From: Leucaena leucocephala
Lineage: Eukaryota; Streptophyta; Magnoliopsida; Fabales; Fabaceae
DNA: 64,000 nucleotides
Direction of reading: 5' to 3'
Assembly (NCBI GenBank): GCA_037074615.1
Contig: CM073535.1
Span: forward strand, 8,285,001-8,349,000
Shown here: one piece after another, positions 23,978-35,079 of the stretch
Position numbering within the stretch: position 1 is the stretch's first letter
Layout of the letters: each line of letters starts with the position of its first letter
The notes under the pieces: model-generated
What the model was told of the DNA's origin: nothing
Databases searched by the model: none
What the model saw: only the letters and a program-made list of their open reading frames with translations
Position numbers and translations under genes: made by a program

Positions 23978-24515
23978 TTATAAAGTAGCATTATGTATTC
24001 CGGAGTACTTTTTTCAGTAACACACTCACACTCTCTGTATTTTAAACTAATTTTTAGCATGTAAAGTATCTTAAATATTTTTTTCACACCTTTTTTTTTT
24101 TGGTTAAATAGCATTCAACATCATAAAATATTTTTTTAGTAGTAATCAGTACTATCTTAAACTAATTTTTGATGTATCTAGCATTTTAAAATATTTTTTA
24201 TAACCCCAATATCCTAAGGTAATAATTTCTTTTGGGTTAAATAGTATTTAATATTCTGAAGTATTTTTTTAATAGTATTTAGTATCTTAAAAAACTAATT
24301 TTAGATACATCCAATGTTCTATGGTAACTACTAGAATGCCTAGTATGAGGATACTGAGTGTTGAAGAAATACTTTCAAAGATGTTGAATGTTACTTTAAA
24401 AAATTTAGTATACTTAGTGCATTACTGAAAAAAGTATTTCACAATACAAGATGCTACTTCAAAATTTTCAAAATGTTGAACGTTACTTTAAAAAAAATGT
24501 TCAACATAAAAATTT
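23978..24515. repeat. Foldback element with long imperfect inverted repeats
   Basis: AGTAGCATTATGTATTCC...TACTTTTTTCAGTA (23987-24022) is the inverse of TACTGAAAAAAGTA...AGATGCTACT (24423-24462). A second inner pair (ATAGCATTCAACATC near 24110 with GATGTTGAATGTTACT near 24380) nests inside. No coding frame. It lies in intron 1 of pseudogene 2. Confidence 0.7.
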
Positions 24516-24830
24516 TACCCCTAAACCAAAAGGTAGTTTTGGATAGAGGAGAGCAGTATACCGTAAAAGAAAAGAAGAGACTCCAAGTTCTAGTTAGTTG
24601 ATGTTAAAGATCCAACTGAGTTTGTGAGTGTGGCTTCCTTCCTTATACGGAGAAAAGGCCTAAAAATTAGAATTCGATTGCCAAAAATATTGGTGTGATA
24701 GATGAATTAGGGAGAGTTAGTTGGACGATTAAATTTAATAATAAATATAAAATTTTAATATATTTTAAATTTAATATTTATTATTTATTATTTGTCTTCA
24801 AACTAATTTATAAACTAATATACTTCCTAT

Positions 24831-25063
24831 AACCTTAATGTAAAAGTTATTTAATTTTTTTCAGTAAATTAAGGAAGCTAAATAAATCAGTTAATTATGA
24901 CCAAATCTAACTTCTTAAGATGAATTCATATTATATACTCATTAATTTACCCAAATAAGTCAACCACATCTTATATTAGTTATAATTATTAACTGATTTA
25001 TCTAGTTTCCTTAATCTTTTTAAAAAAATCAACTAGCTTTTATATTATAGACCCGATGAAGTA
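24831..25063. mobile_element. MITE-like inverted repeat
   Basis: TACTTCCTATAACC at the left and GATGAAGTA at the right, with internal inverse segments (AAAAGTTATTTAATTTTTTT against AAAAAAATCAACTAGCTTTT). Similar to Stowaway-like elements but the termini are degenerate. Confidence 0.4.
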
Positions 25064-25262
25064 TTATAATATTATGCATGAGTACTTTAGGGATATAATA
25101 TCACATTTATTATAATTAATTGATTTATTTAATTTTTTAATTTATTTAAATTAATCAACTAAATTTTATATTAAAAATTTGAAAGAGTACAAAACAGGAA
25201 GAGTTGTACATTATACAGTATGGGCTATGAGCACATCCACGGGTTGCTGACCCCCTTTGTAT

Positions 25263-25910
25263 TAGGGCTGAGTAATGGGTAGGGCGGCCCGATGGTCAGC
25301 CCGTGTTCCGCCCATTTATTTTTTTAATGGGCACAGGCTAACCCATGCCCGTGTCTCAGCCCGTATTAAATGGGCTGGGCTGAACCCGTTTGGGTTCCAA
25401 TGGGCATGGGCAGCCTGTTTATAAAAAATAAAAATATTTTTTTTATTTAAACCCATTTGAAGTTCTAATAACAATAAAAATAAAATAACAATAGTACACA
25501 CATGATATGATTGTTCATCCTAAAATTAGAAAATAAAATATCATAATAATAGCTACAAATTTATAACCACACAGTTCACAATGCTTACATAATATAATTA
25601 TTCATAATCTTAATTATTCAATTGGATTATGATTATAAATAATTTACATTATATTTACTTGTGATGGTTGTAGATATAATTACCCATACCTCTACAAAAT
25701 AAATTTAAAAAAGTATATTAGTATATAAGAAAAAAAATTTAAATAAATATAATAAATTAATAAAAAAAATATATGGGCGGGCATATAATTTACTGTTTGA
25801 GCCCATTTAGGCCTGCCTGTTACGGGCCTATTTTGGGCGGACTTAGACGAGCTTAAATAGTATTGGGTTGCGGGCAAGCCCACGGGCTATGGGCTAATTG
25901 CTCACCCCTA
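25263..25910. mobile_element. hAT-type non-autonomous element
   Basis: 648 bp with inverted termini TAGGGCTGAGTAAT and ATTGCTCACCCCTA and 8-bp flanking repeats CTTTGTAT (25255-25262) and CTTTATAT (25911-25918), differing at one base. Rich in GGGC/GCCC motifs near both ends (GGGCTGGGCTGAACCC, GCCCACGGGC), as in other short hAT elements. No transposase frame. Confidence 0.82.
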
Positions 25911-25919
25911 CTTTATATA

Positions 25920-26531
25920 TATTTATGTGTTCTATGTGCATATTGTTGTATACTATCTCCTATATTAAAATTTAATTTGTAGTGCAATTTCAATTACACT
26001 GAGATATTATATTAAAAAGTAGAGTAAGATTTTTAGTTTTCAAATTTTTTATGTGGTGTTAGTTTCTTTGGTTCTTTTAGCAGTATGTGGTCTTAATTTC
26101 TTGTTCAGAGGCCAACACTAATTTTATAGATCATGTGGTCCCTATTTGGAAACCTACGTTTGTAAAGGTTGTTAAATTTTTGTTTATAATTTTTTAAAAT
26201 GCTCCCATAAACACATAAACCTTATTGGCTAAATCCACTCCAGCAGCACTCCTCCTCTTGTTCTCAATCTCGAGTCTCCACCTATCTATAACCAGTACAT
26301 AATATCTATTTGTTGACTGATATGAGAGATATTCAATTTTCACATAATATCATATAAAAGAAATGGTGTTAAGGTGTTATTTATATGCGTCAACCTGATC
26401 CTATGGATTAAAGGTAAGACATTCTAGAATCTTAAAATTAAATGCGAATAATAATTATGACAAAAGATAACAATTAACTTAAAATTAAAACAAAATATTT
26501 CTAATAATAATAAATGTATGAAATATCTAAA
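25920..26531. other. Remainder of intron 1 of pseudogene 2
   Basis: AT-rich sequence with matches to intron 1 of pseudogene 1 (ATGCTCCCATAAACACATAAAC, split here as TGCTCCCATAAACACATAAA; also TTGTTGACTGATATGAGAG). Non-coding. Confidence 0.6.
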
Positions 26532-27682
26532 CACTAAAAAAATAGAGTTTTGGATGACTTTTCAGCAGCAACAAACTAGGTCGTGCGGCGACTTTGTTTG
26601 TAGCCACTAAAACTCCTAAGTTTCTGTTGTGACATTAGGTTGTTGTTGCTAAAAGTAAAACTTTCTGCGGTGATTTTTCGTTGAAAGTAAGACTTTAGTG
26701 TCGCCACACAAGGTCAATAACTACAAAAAAAGAAAGAGTTTTAGGACGACTTTTCAGTGGCGACAAAAAAGTCGCTGCATAAAGTCTTACTGTCAGCGAC
26801 GATATTAGATTGTCGCCACTGAAAGTAAGACTTTTTGTGACGACAACCCTCAGTGTCGCCGTAGAAGGTCAATAACTAGTTTTAGCAACGACTTTTATAA
26901 CCTTTAGTGACAACAAAGACTAATGGAAGTACAGCAAAAAGTCTTAAGTTGTACAAAGTGTGCGTACCCAATTGTAGAAAGAGTTTGATAAAAATTTCAA
27001 TAGGAGAGAGAAAACATAGAAGTAGAGCTTGCAGCGGAGCATGTGAAAATAGAAGAAGAACGTGTGCAATTCTAGCCAAAACTAATGGTGTAAAAGATAC
27101 AAGCTCAATTTGTTGCCTTGATGCAGAAGGGGCAACCAGAGGCGCCTACTTCTATTCCTAGCATTGATCCTTCCATATAATGTTTATCTTTCACCTAAAC
27201 AATTTTATTTTATCTTTTAATATGTTTAAGTTATTGAAGTACTATGATATTTTAAATGATGACGTGAATTATTCATCAATGTTATTAGATTTTGATTCAT
27301 TTAATTATTTATTGTTATATTTTTATATTTATTAGCACATTATAGGTTTTTATTTAAGAAAGATTAGGTAAAAAGAATTTAAAAGCAACTATTGACTTTC
27401 AGCAGCAACAATAGTTGCCGCTGATTCACTTTTAGTTGACGACTTGTTTGTTGCCATTTATTCCTTTTTAGGCGGCGACATTTCTTTTTAGGCGGCGACT
27501 TTTTGTTGCTGCTAATTCCTTTCTAGGCGATGCTTTTTTTGTCGCCATTGATTCCCTTTTTGGTAGTGACTTTTGTCGCCGCCTTTGCTTTGCCTTTGGC
27601 AGAGACTTTCAATGCCAACATAATGTTGCCTTCAATTGTTGACATTTCAAAGTCACCACTGAAAGTCGAATCTTTTATAGTG
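26532..27682 (+). mobile_element. Non-autonomous CACTA (En/Spm-like) element
   Basis: 1151 bp beginning CACTAAAAAAATAGAG and ending TTTTATAGTG, flanked by AAA on both sides (26529-26531 and 27683-27685), the 3-bp duplication expected for CACTA elements. Both ends are packed with subterminal GGCGAC/GTCGCC-type repeats in direct and inverted order (26560-26890 and 27400-27670), the usual transposase-binding arrangement. The 84-codon ORF at 26907-27161 lacks any domain that I recognise and is not called as a gene. Confidence 0.87.
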
Positions 27683-28837
27683 AAAATTCCTAATTAATCA
27701 TTATTTATATCCAATCATAATGTGGTTGATTTGTTGGAAATTCAGGCAATAAATCATGCGATTACAAGTCGGTTTTTGAGCAAAGTGAGACAAGTTTCAA
27801 AGAATTGATTGGAAGTGGCATGATCGAGAAGGATATGGAAGTGGCATATTTTTCACACAAAAACAAAGGATTGATTGGAATGATCGTGTTTACCTCAAAG
27901 TGTGTCCTGAGAACCCAAGAAAATTTAAAGGTTGGCCCCGACAACCCCATGATCTTGGGGTACTCTTTTTAAAATACGGAAGTAATATCATTATGAGAAT
28001 AAAATAAAGTCAATGCTTTTAGTTTTGATATTGGCATATTAAGGATATGTTGATAGAATATTTAGAGAAACTAAAGCAGCTACATGAAGTGATTCTGAAG
28101 GCCCTGGCTAAGTCATTGAACTTGCAAGAGGACATCTTCTTGAAGCAAGCATGATCGCGAGATTCAACTAGTATCCTCCATGCACGAGACCTGAACAAGT
28201 TATGGGATTGAAGCCTCATGCAGATGGATCTGCCATCACTTTGCTTTTGCGGGATGAAAATGTTGAAGGTCTTAAAATCCTCAAAGACAACAAGTGGTTT
28301 AAAATTCCTATCGTCCCAGAGGCTTTTATGGTCAAGGTTGGTGAACAACTTGAGGTAACAATTGTTTTTAATATTATATCATTTTCAAGTCTCAATGGAG
28401 GGGAAAAAGGATTAATTAGAGATATACACCCATGAAAGTTTATCACTCCCTCTAATTCTAAATATAAAAGTTAATTAATTAAGTTGCATATATTAAGAAA
28501 ATCAATTAAGTTTATTATTTATAATGAATATGTGTTGGTTTCTTAAAATATATATTTTGATTATTATTCTCATTGATGAAAACTACATTTCATATATGAA
28601 ATCAATCTAAGCAATGGAATATTCAAAAGCCCCATCCATAGAGCAGTGATAAACTCAAAGGAGAGGCTCACAGTAGTCATGTTTTGTGCTTCGGATTTGG
28701 AAGTAGAGATTGAACCGGTCAAAGAACTTCTTGATGAGCCAAGGCCAAAGCTATATAAATCAGTAAAGAACTATGTTAAAAGCTATTGTCAATACTAGCA
28801 TCAAAATAAAAGAGTCATTGATACTATAAGGATTTAA

Positions 28838-29520
28838 CCTTAGACTGCTATAGGGCTTTATAGAAAATGTGTTTGAGAAAAGGAGAACATAAGGAAAAGG
28901 ATGTTTATGTATAGCAAATGAATGAAGTAGCTTTTTGTAAATAGAGCTTTCTATGTATGTGGGAAAGAGTTTTCTTGTTCTTATTTCTTTTCTCATTTTT
29001 ATTTTGTATTAAGGAACCCTTAAGTGAAGTTAGATATGTTCTAAAACAGATAAAACTTAGCTCAAAGTTTTTCTATTCATTAGGTCAAGTTCATAAGTGA
29101 ATTTACAAGTGTCTGATACATATTTTAATATCTAACAATAGTAAAATAATAAGTGTCTATATAAAAAATTTTAAATCCTAATTTTAATAATTAATAATAG
29201 TAAAATAACAAATATAATTGGAGAACGTAACCTAAGTTTTATCCTTTTAAAATTATCAATGTCATTCAATAATATCTCAAGCTTTTAAGTATAAGTAGTA
29301 GAATTTTCTTGAAATATTGATTCAAGGTAGATTATAGATAGGATTGTTATATTGATTTTTTAGCATTTTCTTATCCCTACACAATAGTACTATTGGCTCA
29401 AGTTTTCTTGGGTAACATAAATTGGATGATGCTCTTTTGGCGTACTAATTGAAATCAAATGTAAACAAATTTTCACAAGATACTACTATTATCATAGTCT
29501 AGCTATCTGATTTCTTACCA
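28838..29520 (+). other. 3' flank and spacer after pseudogene 2
   Basis: Contains TCATTTTTATTTTGTAT and GTGAAGTTAGATATG and then a CTTTTAAGT-type tract, matching the 3' flank of gene A (34636-34745) and, inverted, that of gene B. No gene. Confidence 0.55.
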
Positions 29521-30175
29521 ATGCTTATCCTCTTGTTAGGTGCTCCAAATATATTAAGGAAAATCACTCTTGTTAAACTAGTGAGTTGACTCTCATATTT
29601 TACTATTTTTATTTTACAAAATCGTATCAACTCGCTTTTAAATTTGTGCTAATTTTTAGATTTAATTATGTCTAGTAACTTCATATATAAAATTTAAATT
29701 TTTTTATTGAATACGATAAATTATGAATGTTTATGAATTTCATTTCAATTATTTGGATTTAAATTAATTTATTGGTATTTTTTATATTTTAATTATATAC
29801 TTTTAATAGCTATTTATTGATAAAAGTAAACTCTTGGGAGTTTATAATTAGAGTTTATGACCTAAGTTTACCTTCCTATCACAAACTCGTGAGTTAGACA
29901 ACTTTGAAAAAAAATGAAGGAAAGTAAACTTTAACAAGACAGAAGAATCTCGCTAGCGAGATATTTTAGGAAGGCCTTAAAAAGTCCAAAGAAATAAAAT
30001 TGCTATATTATTCATGAATTATTAGCTTTAGGGAGGATAGCATATTGATAAACGGAAGTTTTTTAAAATAATCTAATAAAATATAGAAATAACATCTTAT
30101 CAAATATTTTTTGAAAATTTGATTCGAGATAAACTAGGATGAACTAATATAAATGTTTAAGGTAAATTAAATAAT
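29521..30175 (+). repeat. Repeat shared with 60660-61165
   Basis: TTATTCATGAATTA, GATTCGAGATAAACTA and AATTTAAATGTT-type segments occur in the same order in both places (30005-30165 and 61008-61165). Non-coding, nature unknown. Confidence 0.5.
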
Positions 30176-31084
30176 AAAAACTAATTATGTCTCCGTTGAT
30201 TCCATATCATAACATAAACGGGGACTGGAGTGAAGGCTTTCAATCATATGCTGAGTTCCCAATTAACAGTTAATTCCAAGGAGTGTGAGTACAGGTTGTT
30301 TCACTTTGGAGAGCCTTAATTTATTCCTAAGCTAACTAATGACTAAAAATGTAATAAAAGTAGGGGAAATTGTTGTTGGTTTATTTAAAAACTACCAAGT
30401 GCAATGAAAATAAATATTTTTGTCTTTTCATATAAATTTGTGGAAATGGAAGTGGTTTAGTGAAAGAAATTGATTATATATTATATATCAAATTCAACAA
30501 TAATCAATCCAATTCACAACTCAAATCATCGACATTGATTACAAAATGTAATCAAAGTTTCCACTACAAAATATAATCCCTACGACCTAGGAAATCATAA
30601 ATACATAGCTAGAACTTAGAATATAAGCTAAACTTCCCTTTAAAGCACTTGGAACTCATGCCAAATCAACCTATCTACATGAAGAAAGCTGCTCAACGAT
30701 GCATAGCCGGAACAGCACCTACCAGTGCCATTTCATCAACCATTGCATCTGGAAGTGGAAGGATGGAGTGCAAAATGGAATGGGTGGAAGGATTTGGATG
30801 TTAGAGTTGAGAGAAAATGCGAGAATGGAGTAGATGAGTGAATGGGGTATGATACCTAGGATAGGTCGAACTTAGCCCCTGGAAACCTAAAATGATGAGT
30901 TGGGTCGGGTCCTCTAAATGGGTGCTCTAAAATTTGTTCCAAAAATCCGATTTTGTTGTGTAACATATACATAGTGCAAGGTGGACATGCACTTTAGTGG
31001 TTACCTAACACACTATCGATCATTCAAATCCAGCTTGATCCCAACTTAGCTCCGGTGGTATAACCCATTAACCTTTCACCTACT
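30176..31084. other. Intergenic sequence
   Basis: No protein-like frame. Around 30830-30960 there are GGGTCGGGTC and related motifs reminiscent of a decayed hAT or LTR piece. I see nothing firm. Confidence 0.35.
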
Positions 31085-31345
31085 GTCTCCACCAATCCAG
31101 TTTTTAGTAGCTTAACCTACCAGAACCAGACGGCTAAACTTGTAATGGGGAAAGTGTGTAGAAAAAAAATCTCAAAGGAGATGGATGAGTGTTTGTCCCT
31201 GCATCTCGTGTGTGTGTGGTTCATTATCACGTATTACTCCAGCTCCTCCTATCCCTGCTTGTCTGTCTGGCGTCTAGTGTGTGGTCCTTTGTTTGAAAGT
31301 CCAAGTTCAATGAAACACAGAAGATAAGAACTGAGAAACAAAGAA
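31085..31345 (+). repeat. Spacer block A, copy 2 (upstream of gene A)
   Basis: Matches 52655-52995 in the same orientation (GTGTGGTCCTTTGTTTGAAAG in both; ACGGCTAAACTTGTAATGGG against ACGGTTAAACTTGTAGTGGG) and 5150-5480 and 35080-35340 inverted. Confidence 0.75.
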
Positions 31346-31488
31346 GATGAGTGAGGGTTTTTATTTTTCAAACCAAGAGGCTAGAGCACGTGGATTGAAG
31401 TGGTATAAGAAGAAATTTAATCTTGTCAGATTGTTGTTATAGAAGAGAACACGTGAAATACATGAATATCATTACTCAAATCAATTAA

Positions 31489-31622
31489 TAATTATGTAGA
31501 TATTTTAGTTTTGTACACGGTCGCCATGCGTCACATACGCCCAAATAAAGAGTTCGCTTCAAGGCAATACATGATTATGTTGATTTTCTAGTTTTGTACC
31601 CGGATGGGTCATATATATAAAG
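31489..31622 (+). promoter_or_regulatory. Promoter of gene A with an internal duplication and TATA box
   Basis: Two imperfect direct copies lie side by side: 31489-31549 (TTATGTAGATATTTTAG..TTTTGTACACGG..GTCACATACGC..AATAAAG) and 31571-31622 (TTATGTTGATTTTCTAG..TTTTGTACCCGG..GTCATATATATAAAG). The second ends in TATATATAAAG (31612-31622), a good plant TATA box about 130 bases before the ATG. Pseudogenes 1 and 2 and gene B have one copy each. Confidence 0.65.
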
Positions 31623-31748
31623 AAAAAACAAACCCCTTCATCCAGTTGTTTATAAACACATGACCATATGTTGAGCAGATCAAACAGTAATTTATCTATA
31701 CATCTCAATCTCATCTTCTGCAACTTGAAGGTTCTAAGCATTAAAATA

Positions 31749-34556
31749 ATGGATCGATCTGCATTATATAAATCTGTGCAAGAACTGGCGTTCTTGGGCG
31801 CAGGAGATTTACCAGAAGTTTATATTTACAAAGATGGTGAAGTCAGTGATTTTCTTCCATCGCAGCAGATTCCACTCATTGATATTTCTCTTCTTCTGTC
31901 TACTTCCTCTCAGAAACAACAGCGAGAGTTACACAATCTTCGCGATGCACTCACTTCATGGGGTTGCTTTCAGGTTCTTCATCGGTCATTCTTTCTTCTG
32001 CTTTCCCCCTTTTCTTCCCTCCGCACCAGTCACACAACTTCGTACTTCTTTCAGTTTATTTTTCTTTTGAATGTACTTCTTTTAGGTTTTCAGGCACCAA
32101 CTTTTATATTATTTTCATTAGACTAGTTAGTTGAACCCGGTTTCTGTTCTTTTCTTTTACGGTCACTTCATGATGTGGTTTATTTGTTGGAAATTCAGGC
32201 AATAAACCATGGGATGGAAAGTGGGTTCCTGGGCAAAGTGAGAGAAGTTTCAAAGAAGTTCTTTGATCTCCCCTTGAAAGAAAAGCGAAACTACGAGAGA
32301 GAAGGAAATGATCAACAAGGATATGGAAGTGGCATATTTTTCACACAAAAACAAAGGCTTGATTGGAATGATCGTGTTTTCCTCAAAGTGCATCCTGAGA
32401 GCCATAGAAAATATAAAGTCTGGCCCCAACAACCCCATGACTTTAGGTACATTTTGAAAATACAGAAGTAATGAAATTATAAGAATAAAATAGTCAAGGC
32501 TAACCTTTTAATTTTGATATGGGCATATTAGGTATGTGTTGATAGAATATACAGAGAAAGTAAAACAGCTAAATGAAGTGATTCTGAAGGCCATGGCTAA
32601 GTCAATGAACTTGCAAGAGGATAGCTTCTTGAAGCAATGTGGAGAAACAAACATGATAGCGAGATTCAACTATTATCCTCCATGCAAAAGACCTGAACAA
32701 GTTATGGGACTGAAGCCTCACACAGATGCATCTGCCATTACTTTGCTTTTGCAGGATGAAAATATTGAAGGTCTTCAAATCCTCAAAGACAACAGTTGGT
32801 TTAAAGTTCCTATCATCCTTAATGCTCTTGTTGTCAACGTTGGCGATCAAATTGAGGTAACCATTGTTTGTAATATTATATCATTTTCAAGTTTTAATTG
32901 AGGGGGAAAAGTACTAATTTGATATATACACCCATGGAAATCAATTACTCCCTGTCTCTCTGTTTTTTTATACAATTAAAAGTTTAAGTAAGTTGGGCCC
33001 TAAGTTCCCTAGGGTGAGGGCATATCTCTATGTTTAAAGAGTATTTATAGAGGTATTTATAGATAATTCACTAATAAGATTTTCAAATTGACAGTGAGAT
33101 TTGAACTTACGACCTTGTGTATTATTTGTAATGAATATATATTACGTTTCTTAAATTATATATTTTAATTATTATTGCTATTGTTAAAAACTCCCTTTAG
33201 TGTGTCTTTGGATTCAGCGTTTAAGAATCAATTTTGAGTAAAATCTCAGTTTGAGAAAATTTGAAACAAACAGTAATTTTTATCCATAATTAATTTTGGC
33301 GAAAACCTCGGTTTTAAAAAATTTGAAACAAACAACCATTTTTGTCCAGAATTGATTTTAGCCAAAACTTCGGTTTGAAACTATAGTTTTGAATAAGCTA
33401 CTAAAAATAGATTTTGTAACAGTAAAAGAGCTTATAGACTATCCAATTATTATTTTACCCTTATTTTTTCTTATACTCTCTTTCCTCTCTCTTATATCTT
33501 CTTTCTCCTCTTTCATCTATTTTCTTCACACTATCTCCTCTTTCCTCTCTCTTCTCTGCACTCTCTCCTCTCTCCTATTTCTTCTCTCTCCTCTCTCGTC
33601 TCTCTTATTTATTCTCTATCATTTCTCCTCTCTCATACTTTAATCAAATCATACATTTTTTGGTAATTTATTAATATAAAAAGTGATTCTACTACTAATC
33701 ATCTAAACATCTTTATTTTCAAAATCTATTCTCCAGAATCTATTCTTCCCAAAATCTATTTTTCAGAATCTATTCTCTCCAAAATCTAATCTCCAAAAGC
33801 TAATCCAAAGACACCCTTAATATATGCAATCAATATAGATAGTCTAACAAAAAATTATAATTTTAGGAGATAAAGTGGATTGAGGTTTTATATCTAAAAT
33901 CAAAATAAATCTATTAACTATCTCTTATATTTAGAGATTGAAGGGAGTATAAAACCAATTGAAGTAGAAAAATAAAAGAGAGTAGTAAAACATGAAATTT
34001 ACTTATGTGCTTTTGAAATTTACAAAGTAAAGTCGTATTTTTTGTATATTTTTTATTACTTCATGTTTTAATTTTAAAAGCTTAGTTCGGGTGGGTTGGA
34101 TGACAGGCAGATGATTGGACAAGAATGAGAGAAATTACCATATATGCTTGACTTAATTTTCATATTGTTCAGTTTTTATTTATAAAATTATTGAAGGTAT
34201 AATATAGGTAAACATATATTGAACTTTAATTATGTTTTTAATATCCATGTGATGTTAATTTTAACTAAAGGATTGTATTAAAAAAAATGTAACTAAAGGA
34301 ACTTGTTTAATGTGAACAGATTATGAGTAATGGAATATTCAAAAGCCCCACCCACAGAGCAGTGATAAACTCAGAAAATGAGAGGCTCACAGTGGCCATG
34401 TTCTGTGCTCCTGATGTGGAAGTAGAGATTGAACCAGTCAAAGAACTAATCGATGAGTCAAGACCAAAGTTATACAAATCAATAAAGAACTATGTTAAGA
34501 GCTATTTCCAATACTATCATCAAAATAAAAAAGCCATTGAGGCTTTAAAGATTTAA
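31749..34556 (+). CDS. SRG1-like 2-oxoglutarate/Fe(II)-dependent dioxygenase, gene A (4 exons)
   Basis: Exons 31749-31973, 32199-32446, 32532-32856 and 34320-34556 join in frame into 344 residues, close to the family norm of about 350. The introns have GT-AG ends. The N-terminal non-haem dioxygenase region (IPLIDISLL, residues about 40-48; AINHGM at 76-81) precedes the 2OG-Fe(II) domain with NYYPPC at 204-209, iron ligands H221, D223 and H278, and a 2-oxoglutarate-binding R288-L-T290 where most relatives have RxS. No signal peptide is visible, so it is probably cytosolic. Such enzymes oxidise plant specialised metabolites; the substrate cannot be told from sequence. ATG chosen because the paralogous gene B begins at the same place and upstream codons are not conserved. 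Intron 3 (1463 bp) holds several transposons. Confidence 0.93.
32965..33130 (-). mobile_element. Possible SINE fragment
   Basis: Minus strand reads CGTAAGTTCAAATCTCAC, similar to a tRNA-type B box, and the segment is absent from the intron 3 of pseudogene 1. No A box or target duplication is evident. Confidence 0.3.
33200..33816. mobile_element. PIF/Harbinger (Tourist-like) MITE in intron 3 of gene A
   Basis: 617 bp with inverted termini GTGTGTCTTTGGATT and AATCCAAAGACACCC and TTA on each side (33197-33199 and 33817-33819). Pseudogene 1 keeps the empty site (ACTCCATTTAAATATATGC near 7450) where gene A has the insertion. A CT-rich tract at 33475-33640 fills the centre. The GGGTGT..TTTGG terminus and TTA duplication are typical for Tourist-type elements. 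Confidence 0.82.
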
Positions 34557-34810
34557 CTTTAGATTGCCATCTGTCATGTATAAAATGGGTTTCAGAAATG
34601 GGAAACATCAATATTTATGAGATAGAGTTCATTTTCTCATTTTTATTTTGTATCAATTGCCCCTTCAGTGAAGTTAGATATGTTTTGAAACTATATATCA
34701 ATTTCCTTTCATAACATCTCATGCTTTTAAATAGTAGTATTTTCTTTAAATATTAATTTCTTTTAAATATTTTTTTTTAATATCTTTAATTTTATAATCT
34801 CCTCAAAAAA
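34557..34810 (+). other. 3' flank of gene A (spacer T)
   Basis: TTTTATTTTGTATCAATTG, AGTGAAGTTAGATATG and CATCTCATGCTTTTAAATAG recur inverted at 35640-36100 and, again inverted, after gene B (50320-50430). Confidence 0.65.
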
Positions 34811-35060
34811 TTGTTTAGAGGAGTTTCTTATTATAAATATTATTATTTTATTATTTATTTTATTTTATTTTACCCTTTCGATTAGCTTTAAGCGCTGGAG
34901 TTTGATAAGTAGAGACTATGTATAAGATATATGTAAGATAAAAGATATATATATATATATATATATAAATAAGAAATATTCTCTTGTTCTTTTTCCTAAA
35001 TTATTATCTTGCAATCCTCTTTCATACTTTCTTATTTTGATAACAAATCCGTATTTGAAA
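34811..35060. other. AT-rich stretch with (AT)n
   Basis: Contains an (AT)n run at 34949-34972. No gene. This is the junction between gene A's own 3' spacer and the inverted spacer that follows. Confidence 0.5.
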
Positions 35061-35079
35061 TTTGAATTTATACAGAAAA

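Larger units (their letters stand above)
23607..28837 (+). pseudogene. SRG1-like 2-oxoglutarate/Fe(II) dioxygenase pseudogene 2
   Basis: Exons align with gene A at 23607-23831, 27746-27959, 28043-28354 and about 28606-28837. The start codon reads ATA. Codon 38, in the segment before the QQIP motif, is TAG. Exon 2 has lost about 34 bases, exon 3 about 13, and the exon 3 acceptor AG reads AA. NYYPPC has the same TAG (28169-28171) as pseudogene 1, and exon 4 has a further TAG in the QYYHQ stretch. The HAD and H iron-ligand positions and RLT are still readable. Intron 1 has grown to 3.9 kb by insertion of a foldback element, a MITE, an hAT element and a CACTA element. Most of intron 3 has been lost, including its acceptor. 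Confidence 0.92.
32948..33947. mobile_element. Stowaway-like MITE in intron 3 of gene A, with nested insertions
   Basis: CTCCCTGTC preceded by TA at the left and GAAGGGAG followed by TA at the right. The same termini occur in intron 3 of pseudogene 1. Its present length comes from elements nested inside it. Confidence 0.5.

Noticed and set aside
26907..27161. 84-codon ORF in the CACTA element
   Set aside because: No similarity to CACTA transposase that I can see, and the parallel stretch at 19405-19600 is not open.
26560..27670. Regular GCGAC-type repeats suggesting a CRISPR-like array
   Set aside because: Spacing is irregular, units occur in both orientations and they sit at both ends of a CACTA element; this is a plant nuclear sequence.
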